From Blakeslea trispora (Eukaryota > Mucoromycota > Mucoromycetes > Mucorales > Choanephoraceae): 64,000 nucleotides of DNA. Of this stretch, positions 22,025 to 32,404 are shown one piece after another; within the stretch, counting starts at the first letter, position 1; every line of letters begins with the position of its first letter. Below the pieces are notes generated by a model. It did no database searches. It worked only from the letters and a program-made list of their open reading frames with translations, and was not told the DNA's origin. Location of the stretch: assembly GCA_025331445.1 (NCBI GenBank), contig JAIWNE010000078.1, forward strand, positions 62,001 through 126,000, given 5' to 3'. The position numbers and the translations under genes were made by a program.

Positions 22025-24258
22025 ATGGATGACAGACCTAACGGCCTGAAGCTTGCCCGCAACAATTTCCATCAATTCTCTACACCTAAAAGAGAGCCAG
22101 ATTATAATCAACATTATCAATATAATAATATCAACAACAACAACAATCGAACAAGCACTTCTAGTTTTAGCAGCCAAGCATCTCTTTCACCCACGCTACC
22201 TACTCGTTCGCCGTTTCGTATCAGAGATTCGCTCCAACAACAACAACAACAATCAAAATTGTCACATGGTAATACTCAGCTTAGATTTTCCCCCTTGTGT
22301 TGCCTATTAAACTAATTAGTCAATCTGGTTATTCTAGGTAGCAAATCAAATACCAGTTTAATAGAGGAACCTTCTTCTATTTACACTTCAGTCTCTTCTT
22401 CAAGCTCTTCTTCTGCTAATACAGCAGATGACGATTTGACGTATGAATTACAGAATATTTGGAAATTAAAGCCAATTGATACCGCAATTAAGCAAGAAAC
22501 AGTTCAGATTGATTCCGAAGATATGTTGATGCAGTTACTTGTATCACACGCCATCATTGACTCAAAGGAATACCCTATTTTATCCTTTGATGAATATGAG
22601 CAATTAAAGCAGGTAAAGAAAGAAGAATGATTAAACCCACACGATCATAACTTCTCATCTTTTTTTTTTGGAATTTGTAGTATCAAAGTAAACTTCAAAA
22701 CCAAATCAATCATGCATCAGCTCGATTACAGTTAGATAAAAAGATTGGAGCCACTAAGCATTCGCTTTCCAACTTATCGACAAACAAGAACCGAGAGTCT
22801 GTTATGATTTTGTTAGATGAAGCAGTTGAAGCAGATCGAAAAGTCAAGCAATTGTCAGAACAGTTGGATCATTTGAAGCTTGACGAAGTCGAAACGGAAT
22901 ACCGAATACTTCAACATACTGCCGGAATTCTCTCTCAAGGATTACAGAAACTCGAAAAGCAATCTTCCATCAACTCGCCCATGTTGTCTTCACCCTCTCT
23001 CTCATCACCTTCCTCTTCCTCTTCTAGTTCTTTTCCGGATCATTTGTCTAGAACAACCTCTGTCAAGTCTAAGCAAAGATTACAACAATTGCAATCGGAA
23101 ATAGAGACAATCACTCATGCCCTGAAATCTATTCTGAAACGATACAATCTAGAGCCAAACACTAATTCTGCTACTCAACTTGTATCGATGCTAGAGAACC
23201 AATTACAACAACAGCCTAGCTCTTCATTCTCCTCATCTATTGCAGACCATCGTGTTCAACAACTAGAAAATCAACTATCTGCAGCTCATGATAGTGAAGA
23301 GCGTATTCAACAAGAACTAAAGCAAGAGCAGGCTCAAGTGACTCAACTCAAGTCCATGGTCAGTTCTATGGAGCTTCAGGCTAACAAACTCCACTCTCAG
23401 TCACAAGCATTACAGCAACGAGAACATGCACTTCGAAATGAGATGGTGCAGTATCGCGATCAAGTGTTTCAATTGAGAGATGAAAAAGAGCGACTAGAAT
23501 CCACACTGAACAAGGCATCTGCTAGCCGAGATACGCAACAAATGGAGCAGCAAATAGAAGAGCAGACTCAAGAATACCAAGCCAAGTTAAGAGAACAAGC
23601 TGCCTTTCTGGAAAAGACAACACGCCAATGCAATCAGCTGCGTTCTCAACATGAAAAACTCTCGTCTACATGTCATGACCTTGAGCAACTTGTTCAAGAC
23701 AAGGAAAGGGCACTGGATGCCCGCGATGCTCAAATTCGTCAATTGGAAGCCGAGTTAGCTCAACAGCAGCAGCGCCAACAAGCGCCTATATTACATAATG
23801 CAGCTAACCAAGAGAGCTTGATGCAACTTCAGGCCATGTTCTCTGAAAAGGAGGCTGCCTGGATTGAACAAAGTGAGGCTATGGAAGCCAATTTTGAAGG
23901 TATCATGAGAGAATTCGATCGTCTGACCGGCTCAGCGATTGAATTTGAGACCGACAAGAAGAACTATGAGCGTCGTATTGCTAAGCTAACTAGAGAAATC
24001 AAAGACTTGGAATCCATCTTGTCGGACGAAAGAACCAAGAATCTAGGTCACTCTCAAGATACAGCTACCACAGCCAGTCTTCGAAAGGAGTTTTATAACA
24101 TGATTCAGACCATGAAGCAAGACCATGAACGTACCCTTCAGAGAGAGGCTGAAGAAAAGAAGCGACTTGAGAAGCAACTGAAAGATCTCAAGCATGAGAG
24201 AGATATGTCTCGCTATGAACGTATGAATAAAGGTGTTCAAACACTGTTTATGGCTTAA
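22025..24258 (+). CDS. Uds1-domain (up-regulated during septation) coiled-coil protein
   Basis: Exons 22025-22268, 22338-22612 and 22681-24258 join in frame to about 698 aa. The N-terminus is Asn/Ser/Gln-rich with a short polyQ. The conserved block MLMQLLVSHAIIDSKEYPIL, followed by SFDEYEQLKQ and LDKKIGATKHSL, matches the Uds1 domain of fungal septation-induced proteins. The remaining ~450 residues are long coiled coil rich in Gln, Glu and Leu, interrupted by a Ser-rich linker. I infer a cytoskeletal or septum-associated scaffold. ATG 22025 is the first in frame and gives the low-complexity leader common in this family. Neighbouring NOT2 is convergent, 121 bp away. Confidence 0.85.
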
Positions 24259-24379
24259 AACAAAAGTACAAGAGGAAATGAGAGAGAGAGAGAAAAAGAG
24301 GGGGAGGCGGGTTTTAATCAATGCGCGTTAAAAGAATATAAGCGAAAAAGTGAATGAGGGGGTGTCAAATAAATAAGAT

Positions 24380-25791
24380 TTACATCATCATTCTATTTGT
24401 ATTTGAACCTGAATTACTACTCGAATTAGCACCTGGTGATGTAGATGCTTGGTTGGGTGTAGATGTTTGATTAGGTGTGTTTGTTGGCTGAGACCGTTCT
24501 TCAATGGCATCCCAAGATAGAGTCCATTCTCTTTTCACCTTTTGCCATGTTGTGGGATCAAAAAAGACATACACACCACGGTCTAAGGCATTAGGTGATG
24601 TCCTTCGGAAAGATTGCACAGGTCTACCATTCTCGTCTGTTTCCTTTGTTAGCCATAACCCTAATTCCTTATGATAACGCCAATTACGAGCATATCTGTT
24701 AAAATAAAAAAAAAAGTCAAGTCTACATGTCCTTTCTGTTCTCCTTTAATACTTACAGCTCTTGAGCAGCTGCCTCCTGGGCAATGTCCTTTGGCATACA
24801 ATAAAACACATAAAATAAGATTTCGTCCGAAAATGTTCTCATACGTTGATGAGCTGGTGGTGTTGCTTGAACGTTACGATAGCAGGCAGGCAAATAATAG
24901 CCTGGCTCAACATTCAGACCTGGTAAAGTTTGTGTATCTGACCAAGGCGATATAAATGTTGAATATATGGAACTGCATGTTTTCTGTGAGTCACCTATTG
25001 CTTTTTTTTTTTTAAAAAAAAGAGAGCTATCAAACTTACTCAGAAGTGTTCAAGTCTAACCCTAATGTAGTTAAATCACTGCCCAATGCCAACATGCTGC
25101 GATCAGGATCCGTCATGCGGATCACTCCTAAAAGACCTAATAAACCATAGGGATCTGTTGACTTGACATCATTGACCTCATCTTGTGTTGACTTTCTTGG
25201 TTGAATCTGTTCGTACAAACAAGCTAAATAAATACGCGTATAGCTCTATAGATTAAACTACGTACCCAAGATTCAGAATTACCAGGTGCTGTTTTCGTGT
25301 CTGGAAATGGCTTTGCTATAGTTAATAACAAGTTCAGTGGCCATCTCTCTTTTTATATAAAATAAACAATAGTTGTTTCCCCTTCCTTTTTTTTTACCTT
25401 GTGGCTGGCTTTCTCGCAAGTTGGCATAGTCTAGCCATTGTTCTGGTTTGTTAGCACCACCAGCTACAGTTGAGTTATTGACTTCACGTCCTCCTATCGC
25501 ATTATCAAAAGGCACAGCTGAGCTGCGTAAAGCAGGAAACTCATCCATAGAAAATGATCTCGGTGGGTTGCTGTTGTTATTGAAGTTGCCTCTGTTAAAC
25601 GCAAGATTGTTTTTCAAGTCTTCTATTTCGTTTGCACCTTGTTGTTGCTGTTGCTGCTGTTGAAATCCAGTATTGCCAGCTGTAGAGGCATAACTGGTGC
25701 CCAGTCGGTTATTCATACTTCTGTTTAAAGCAGGTGGTGTTCCTAGTGCTGGGAACTCGTTTAGGTCTGCTGTTGTATTTGGGCGGAACAT
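24380..25791 (-). CDS. NOT2: CCR4-NOT complex subunit NOT2 (CDC36/CNOT2)
   Basis: Five exons on the minus strand (25398-25791, 25266-25315, 25040-25206, 24757-24972, 24380-24695) give about 380 aa. The N-terminus repeats the short linear motif DLNEFPALG / MDEFPALR seen in NOT2 proteins and includes a polyQ run of eight. The C-terminal NOT2/3/5 box is clear: DPYGLLGLLGVIRMTDPD, LALGSDLTTLGLDLN, FISPWSD, GYYLPACY, DEILFYVFYCMPKD, and ELYARNWRYHKELGLWLT, ending GVYVFFDP. It assembles with NOT1 and NOT3/5 in mRNA deadenylation and repression. The Ser/Thr/Pro/Asn tail after ERSQPTNT is poorly conserved. Confidence 0.93.
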
Positions 25792-26339
25792 TAAGTGAAA
25801 AATGGATTGTTACAGAGATAATAATGAGAGAAAAAGAGAGAGAGAATATATTTAATATCTGAATTGTTTTACCGACTTTACTTTTTTTTTTCTCTCTCTC
25901 TCTCAAGAAAATGGGTGACGTTGGCGCTTAGTGAGGGGGATTTACGTAAATTCTTTCCCCCTTCATCCTGTCTGAGTTTGCTGTCACAAACCATAGATTC
26001 TCATTTGCATAGAATACATTCAGGTTTACTTATACTTTCTTTTATTCATACAGGCTTAACATAGGGCTTCTTTTCTTTTTCCTATGTTTGAATAGCTACA
26101 CAAAGAGTAAAACCAAAAAAATACATTGTTCAATTGTTTGCCCACAAGCATAAACTTGACCCGTTCATTCTTTCATAAGCATCTCGTTCCTTTATATCAG
26201 CCAAATCAAGCTCTTTTTCAATAAAAAAAATTGAAACAACAGAGTCAATTGGTTTATTGCCACACACACACACACACATGCAAAGAAAGAAAAAAGGAAA
26301 GAGCGTTTATATTTTTTAAAGGAAAGGAATCTAAAATGC
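25792..26339. other. Intergenic; promoter of NOT2, 3' side of the CX9C gene
   Basis: 548 bp with a CT-rich tract at 25875-25905 and a (CA)n run at about 26263-26278. No additional gene seen. Confidence 0.5.
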
Positions 26340-26961
26340 TTATTTTGCTGCTTGTTCTTTATCTAGTTTGTTACGCAATTTATATGCTGCTAACAAAATA
26401 CGCTCATCTTCTTCATTTGTATTCAGAGGGCTCTTGTAATTGACGTCTTTTAAAAATCGCTACACAATTCTAGTCAAAAGACAGATCCTCTTTTTTGAAA
26501 ATAAATCGACTCACCTTTTGGTTATTATAACAATGCCAAAACTTTTGCTTTTGTTCTTCACACATCTTTGCTTTGTCCCACCAGCTGCCATGTTGAAAGC
26601 AGTTCAGGAGCTCTTCGTGTAGATCGACACACACTGTCAATGCAGTATCATGCACTTCTTTACGCTGTTCTTTAAAATCACCCGGTGTAAGCTGAATCGT
26701 TGGTCTGTCTTGAGCCTTTTCAGTTTCGCTCTCATTGGATGGCATAGGGTTTTGTGTTGGTAAGTGAATATTAAAAGTGGTTTCTGGTTGATTATTGGTA
26801 GAGGTAGGTATAGCTTTTTCGTCTGTGACAGCTGGTGCAGGCTGAACGGGTTTACTGGGATCGTACTGAGGTTGCTCTGATTTTAAAAAGTCATCTTGAA
26901 GAGAAGCATCCTTGACATAAGATTTGACATAATCTCGAGCAGATCCTTGATTGGTTGACAT
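26340..26961 (-). CDS. Twin CX9C (CHCH) mitochondrial-type protein
   Basis: Two exons (26515-26961 and 26340-26459) give 188 aa. The first ~100 residues are polar and disordered. The conserved end has Cys111 and Cys121 (C-x9-C, CVDLHEELLNC), then Cys134 and Cys144 (C-x9-C, CEEQKQKFWHC), the twin CX9C signature of proteins oxidised by Mia40 in the intermembrane space. It is followed by KRFLKDVNYKSP and a charged helix. Family members help respiratory-chain assembly or MICOS, but I cannot say which one this is. The long N-terminal extension is unusual for small CX9C proteins. The start is the first in-frame ATG; an upstream in-frame non-ATG extension is hydrophobic and was rejected. Confidence 0.75.
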
Positions 26962-27186
26962 TGGCTGAAGCTTTAATAAAACTAGAAAAAAAAAAGAAAC
27001 CCAAAATAAAAACAAAAAACAAAACGAAAGGCTACGGAGTTTGAATAGTCTGTTGACTGACAGTTGTCATGAATAGCCCTGTAAGTTCAAATGGATGACT
27101 TTAATGCAGACAAGCTTGTTCTCCTTTTTTTTCTGTGTGCAATCACTATTATTTCATATTTTTTTTTATTCGAATTCTATACATGT

Positions 27187-27722
27187 TTAAGACTCTTCCT
27201 TTACAAATCGGTTGTTTTTCAATTCTAATTGTCCATGTTGCAAGAAAGATGGCCAATCACCTTCGCCCTTCAATTCCATAAAGTGAGGTTGTTCCCAAAG
27301 AGCTAAAATGCTAGTTTCATTCTTGGCTGCTGATTCCAAAGATTCACGCAATGAGACAACTGACTTTTCAATCATATCCTTTTCATCCACTACTCTCAAA
27401 CGCTTAGGTCGAGCAAGGTGTTCGAGACTGGTAGCGAGATCGAGTTGACGGGTTTTAGAACGTTGCAAGAGAGCGTCTGTCACTGCTTGTGCTGTTTGAG
27501 GTGTTTGGAAGCCTGTCAAGGCAACCAAGGGACGCCATAAATCTCTTCTCAAAGCTACAGGGCGTTGTGTTGTAGCAAGTTGCTGGATTACTTTTGACTA
27601 TACAAACGATCAGCCGATGTCTTGTTTTCTTCATAATCTCGTACCTTCATGTTAGGCTTTAGACTAACAAGAACTTGCTTTGTTTGAATATGACGAAAAA
27701 TATAAACACCGTTGGAAGCCAT
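27187..27722 (-). CDS. MHR1: Mitochondrial large ribosomal subunit mL67 / MHR1-like
   Basis: Exons 27645-27722 and 27187-27597 give 162 aa. The N-terminus NGVYIFRHIQTKQVLVSLKP matches the start of fungal Mhr1/mL67 (Y-x-[FY]-x-x-I-x-T-x-Q-V). ALRRDLWRPLVAL then matches the conserved R-[KR]-D-[LM]-W-x-P block. In yeast the protein is both a mitoribosome component and a mitochondrial recombination factor. Length is somewhat shorter than the yeast protein (226 aa), mostly at the C-terminus. The assignment is from motif recall. No cleavable presequence is evident, as is usual for this protein. Confidence 0.75.
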
Positions 27723-28890
27723 AGTCAACTATGAATACAATAAAAAAAAATCAAGCAAAAAAATTCAAAAGAAGGGAAAACAAGCAAAAAAAATTCAAAA
27801 GAAGGGAAAACAAGCAAAACAATATGAAATCTCAGCTAAAAAAAAATTAAGGAGCCATGGTGATTGAATTCCTTAAAGGACGAGGGCAGAAAATCCGAGT
27901 CAAAGATAGTTGCAGTGTCTATCTAAACTCCGAGCTAAGCCGCCTTTTAAATAGTTTAACAATCCAAGCAGACACAACCATTTTCTTTGATTACCTGCAC
28001 TAGATAATAGAGCCCAAATGAAAACTGATTATTTTCGCTCAACTCATATATATATATCGGCTATTATTAAATCGATGAATAATACAAGAGTTCTCTACTT
28101 CTATCAATATGAGCAACTATTATCAATTTAAAGAAGCTCTTTAATTTCATATCGAGTCTATACAGCCCATTAAGGCTTTAGTTATCAATAGTTGGCTCCA
28201 AATGACCGAAGCCAATATCCTTCTTTCCTGATTATTCTGCCAATCATTCATATGTTGCTCGCTTGCTAATCAAGAGCGTGTTTTAAGTCTATCAGCTTTA
28301 AATAAACATTGAAATAGCATCCTTCATTGTTTGAGCACAGACTTTATTTTTTCATACACAAATTACTCACTGTAAATGTCAAAACAAGCGTTACTAGCAG
28401 CCAGTAAATTTGCTTTTTCCTTTCATAATTTGTGACAAGCATCAAAACAACTATCGATTCATCTAAAAAGTTACACGCATTGACTTACAGACACGATGTT
28501 GGCTTCAGCAGATATATATCTAATGATGAGAATGTAGAGGTACTCTGTTTCAATCTCGGAGAATGCCTTTTTGACCAATAAAGGAATGCAAGATTTCTAC
28601 ATGCTTCGTGTCAGAACAGGTTGATCAAAAAGTGGCTATGATACATAGAGAAAAAAAAAACCAACTAGCAATGCTATATAGCTTATAGTAAGATATCACT
28701 ATTTCAAGCAATCCCTCAACAGTCATATAACTAGACCATAGATATTCAAATGCCAAGGTGATCATATCATTTGCAAAAAAAAAGAGATAATTTACTTTTT
28801 TTTTTCTTCTAGAAAATAAAAAAGTACAGTAGATAATATAAATCTTGTGAATTCGCGCATAGAATGATAGTATGAATATATAATTCTCTT
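27723..28890. other. Intergenic with a ~30 bp tandem duplication
   Basis: 1.17 kb. A unit of CAAGCAAAAAAATTC plus AAAAGAAGGGAAAA is repeated at about 27752-27780 and 27781-27810, with a third partial start. The rest is AT-rich and without a recognisable gene or RNA. Confidence 0.5.
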
Positions 28891-29517
28891 TTATAGGTGA
28901 TGATTTAGTAGTAGTTGGGAAGGGTTAATGTAAAGTGAGCCATCACTTGGTTCGATAGAGAACGATCCAGGCAAGAAATCTCCCTCTTCAGTTGTATGCA
29001 TCCAAGAACGGCTTTCAACAAGTGGATCAAACATAGTATAGTGTTGTAGCTGATGCATGCATGCATGATACATAATAGATGGATCAGTAGTATATTCAGT
29101 GTTTGTGATGCATACTTCTGGCGGATAGTAAATGTCAAATATTTTGTGTGTGTCATTTGCTAGTGGTGCATCACCTCGCATAACAAAATCTTGAGAAAGA
29201 CCTATCTCTTGATCCTTCAATGTCGTCTCCTCTCTTCTTTCCTTCTTCCCATTACGCTTGTGTTTTGCTCTTCTGTTTTGAAACCAAGTAGTCACAATCT
29301 TTCGTGCTGTGCCTATTTCATTTGCAATCTGCTGAAGCTTTTGCTGACTTGGGCTGGCATTCAGACTGTATTCTTCCTCTAACCTATTTGTCTCTTGTAC
29401 TGAGAATCTTCGTCTTCTCTTTATTTGAGAAGGGTAAACAAAGTCATCCGACAGGTAGTCATCAGACTCCTCGGGTACCTTTTTCTTTCGAGCGGCTTTT
29501 TTCTTTTGGCTTGACAT
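28891..29517 (-). CDS. Homeodomain transcription factor
   Basis: Single exon, 208 aa. A Lys-rich N-terminal tail (likely nuclear signal) and acidic patch precede a homeodomain at about residues 33-92: KRRRRFSVQETNRLEEEYSL, helix 2 QQKLQQIANEIG, and recognition helix KIVTTWFQNRRAKHKR with the invariant W-F-x-N-R. The spacing between helices is the typical 60-residue class, not the TALE insertion class. The C-terminal ~110 residues are acidic and aromatic without a known domain. In fungi such proteins control morphogenesis or mating; the specific role cannot be read here. The absence of introns contrasts with its neighbours. Confidence 0.92.
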   Translation of the reverse strand: MSSQKKKAARKKKVPEESDDYLSDDFVYPSQIKRRRRFSVQETNRLEEEYSLNASPSQQKLQQIANEIGTARKIVTTWFQNRRAKHKRNGKKERREETTLKDQEIGLSQDFVMRGDAPLANDTHKIFDIYYPPEVCITNTEYTTDPSIMYHACMHQLQHYTMFDPLVESRSWMHTTEEGDFLPGSFSIEPSDGSLYINPSQLLLNHHL

Positions 29518-29840
29518 GTCAATGTTTAATTAAGAAAATATATATATTCTGAAAGATGTATCTATACGAAAAAGAAACAATAGAAAAGTAAAGTAATATA
29601 CAGACGCGCAACAAAAAGCCTCGAAAAACAATGAGGAAAAAGAAAGAAAAGATTGATATCAATGGAGAGACATGTATGTATATATATATATATTCGAGAA
29701 ATACACGCTTGAAAAAAAAAAGACAGAAAATCATGAAGAGTTGGATACACATATTAAGATTTGAAGTGAAGAAATAGATGGTTGATAGATGAGCTTACAT
29801 ACTTATTGATGCATATGATAAATTGCTATGATTTGTACTT
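29518..29840. other. Intergenic, low complexity
   Basis: 323 bp with AT repeats, including a (TA)n run near 29680. No gene seen. It holds the homeobox gene promoter and the 3' end of the RING-CH gene. Confidence 0.5.
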
Positions 29841-30605
29841 CTAATCATCTGTATTTGCTTTTTTGATATTCATTGCTTTCTTCTTCACATAATGTAACAA
29901 ACTAGCCCAGATCCAAGAAAAGAACAATAGATAAGAACCCATCAATAGACCCAGACAACAAAGAGCGATATACAGCACGCTTTTACCCATACGCGTCTTT
30001 CCCAGCCATTCCAGATTGAGGTGTAAGATTTGCCATACCATCAGCAAAGTTCGTTTCAGTCCAATCACTAGACTGACACCGATCAGATAGACTAAACCTA
30101 ACATGGCTTCACCTGCTATGCCAGTAGCATAATGAACCATATTCAACCAATCCACAATCTCATCTAATTCATGATCCTGCCATTTTTCGTCTCCATCAAG
30201 TTTGGGTCCTATCTCTTTGCCTAAGGCTAACTCATCCAGGGCCTTTCCTAGATGAGCCAGTCCTACTATCAACACAATTACAGAGACAAGACTGAGCATA
30301 TGACAGATAAAACAAAGGAATTGAGCTGTATGTATATGACTGACATGATAGATATAATTACAGTGTTGACAGATAAAGTCTGTCCCATATTCTTTCACAC
30401 AGATAGCATGTGCCGAATAATGACATGGACAAATTGGATGAAGGCCTGGATGACGTTGATGAATCAAATAGGGCCCAATATCTCGGACTGTGGATGGTAA
30501 ATATCGATTTCGACAGATTTGGCATACACGTTTACTATGATAAGGATGATAATAAATATGATGTGTTGGTACATTAGGTGAAGCAGAAGTAGAGGCTATA
30601 TTCAT
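29841..30605 (-). CDS. RING-CH (MARCH-like) multi-pass membrane protein, putative E3 ligase
   Basis: Single exon, 254 aa. A C4HC3-type zinc ligand series is visible from about residue 27: CQIC, then a 29-residue loop, CPC, HAIC and CQHC. This is the RING-CH order (C-x2-C ... C-x-C ... H-x2-C ... C-x2-C), but with only four residues between C-x-C and the His instead of the usual seven. Three or four hydrophobic helices follow (FLCFICHMLSLVSVIVLIVG, AMLGLVYLIGVSLVIGL, VLYIALCCLGLLMGSYLLFF), so an ER or endosomal membrane E3 is likely. The C-terminus is basic. The frame stays open upstream into the LIM gene, but the LIM gene has its own spliced stop at 30737, so two genes are called. Confidence 0.7.
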   Translation of the reverse strand: MNIASTSASPNVPTHHIYYHPYHSKRVCQICRNRYLPSTVRDIGPYLIHQRHPGLHPICPCHYSAHAICVKEYGTDFICQHCNYIYHVSHIHTAQFLCFICHMLSLVSVIVLIVGLAHLGKALDELALGKEIGPKLDGDEKWQDHELDEIVDWLNMVHYATGIAGEAMLGLVYLIGVSLVIGLKRTLLMVWQILHLNLEWLGKTRMGKSVLYIALCCLGLLMGSYLLFFSWIWASLLHYVKKKAMNIKKANTDD

Positions 30606-30736
30606 CAAGTCAATATAAAGAAGGAATAGAGTGTAAAATACAACAAAAGAAAAAAAGGATAATCCACTTCTTTTCAACCCCTTTCCAAACCCTCCCCTCT
30701 TCTCCCTGTTTTTTATTTTGTAATACATAATGCTTT

Positions 30737-32167
30737 TTAGTTTATTTTTAAAGTAGTCAGTCTTTGTGATAATGAAGTTGTCATGCGCTTCTTTCTTGTT
30801 AACTATAGCAAAAAACAAAATAAAAGCAGAGTTAAACAATGAAGCAATCAAAAGAAGAGAGAGAGGGGAGATGACTCTTACCAAACATGTTGTACACCAG
30901 GGCTTTAATTTTCCCTCTTCTTCATCTACAGAAGCACCTGAATCCAATGACTTGAGACATCCTTGACAGACAAGACATTTCTTGTGCCATTTGCTTGCTT
31001 TGGGTCCCGGTATCTCTTCATGAACAGACACGATCCGTTCGTGGCATCCTGCACAATCACGCACTAAGCCAAATTTAGGCAATGGGCGACCTCTTGAGCT
31101 CATCAAAGTGGAAGGTTTGACGTTCTCTGGTATTTGTGCTAAGGGTGATAGAGGCGTGATTGGGCTGGTGATATCGTGATGTTTGGTGCTTGTGCTGATG
31201 GGTGAAGGTACGATCTTGAGATGGTCCGATAATACCTGTTTGTCTTGATCCAGAGTTTCATTGGTACAGGTTTGACAATAAGGACCTTGGAAATCAGTAT
31301 AAATAGAGGTAGGGTGGAGAATCTTTTGACATCCAGTACAGCGAAAGCACTATCATTTGCAATTTGTTTCATTCTTCAGAATTCTTTTCTTTTCAATCAA
31401 ATAAGCACTTACGCGAGGATGTAAAATATGCGTATTGTAATGCAAATAGGTATCTGCAATGGCTTGTGAACATCTTGAACACGTTTGAATAGATGGTGCA
31501 CACTACAAGGTGCTATCAGCTAAAATAGGATACAGATAAATGCAAGGTAATGCTTACTTGAGGATGATAGATATGTTTAGAGGGATCGATATAGAATGAA
31601 GGGTCTTCAAAGGGTAATCCACAGCCTTTGCATTGAAGGCAATGCCAATGATATTTAACTGAACCGTCTGGCAATCGTACTGTTTTGCCACTCAACTTCT
31701 TTTGACATAGACCGCACTCTGCTTTTGTGGATGAGGCTGATTGAAGGGTCATGCTTTGTGAAGACCTCACTTTTCGACTATCCAAAAGACCATAGTCTAA
31801 AGATGTTTTTGGAAGGGTTGCTTTGCTTAATTCAGAGGCCTTTTTGGAGAGACTATCCAAACCAATGACACTTCCCAAATATCTATGATCTTTTATTATT
31901 GGCTCTTGTTGTTTTTAAGAAAAGAAAAAAAAACTAATAAAAAAAACACTTTCTAATATATGTATACTTGCCTGGACTGCCATCGATCTACTACAATCAT
32001 AGGTGTTTCCCCTGAAGTAGCCTGTGAGGTTTCTTTCGGAAATTTAAGCTCTAGTCTTTTCCTTTTCTCTTTTTTTTAGTATAAAAGATCATCTTACCAT
32101 TAAATTTAAAACCGCATTTTTTACATTGTACACCATAGCACACTTCACCACAACGACAAAATGGCAT
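30737..32167 (-). CDS. Triple LIM-domain protein
   Basis: Six exons (32098-32167, 31968-32050, 31558-31902, 31413-31502, 30882-31349, 30737-30802) give 373 aa. The N-terminus has a small Cys cluster (CRCGEVC...CKKC). LIM1 starts at about residue 114 (CGLCQKKL, WHCLQCKGC, then H and C across the intron). LIM2 is CSRC...H..CFRCTGC...CQTC. After a Ser/Pro/Thr linker LIM3 is CAGCHERI...HKKCLVCQGC...CTTC. LIM domains are zinc scaffolds for protein contacts. This arrangement recalls fungal Pxl1/Rga-type or paxillin-like proteins, but no other domain (RhoGAP, LD motif) is present, so no name is given. The last exon adds a basic tail. Confidence 0.85.
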
Positions 32168-32246
32168 TGATAAGTCAAGAAGCTATTTGATTTCAATCAA
32201 GAAAGATATTAAAAAAAGTAAGAAAAATAATAATAAAAAAAGAGAG

Positions 32247-32341
32247 AGAGAGAAAGAAAAAGAAAAAGAAAAAGAAAAAGAAAAAGAAAAAGAAAAAGAA
32301 AAAGAAAAAGAAAAAGAAAAAGAAAAAGAAAAAGAAAAAGG
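32247..32341 (+). repeat. (GAAAAA)n hexanucleotide array, about 15 units
   Basis: A nearly perfect purine array between the TTI1 stop (32405) and the LIM-gene start (32167), both on the minus strand. On the coding strand it is a CTTTTT pyrimidine tract about 80-175 bp upstream of the LIM ATG, so it may act as promoter or transcription-termination sequence. Expect length variation between isolates. Confidence 0.92.
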
Positions 32342-32404
32342 ATATCGTTTTCTATTAAACATATTCTGGCTTATTTTCCGAAACGCCTTTTTTTTTCAGT
32401 CTGT

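Noticed and set aside
29841..31106. One long open frame fusing the LIM region to the RING-CH membrane protein (421 codons)
   Set aside because: The join runs through AT-rich intergenic-like sequence. The LIM gene has a good donor (TTG|GTAAGAG), an acceptor and a stop at 30737, and the membrane protein has its own ATG at 30605.
31903..31967. GC-AG donor (CCAG|GCAAGT) in the second LIM-gene intron
   Set aside because: A GT donor three bases downstream (CAA|GTATAC) gives the correct frame with the AAGAG acceptor, while the GC donor does not.
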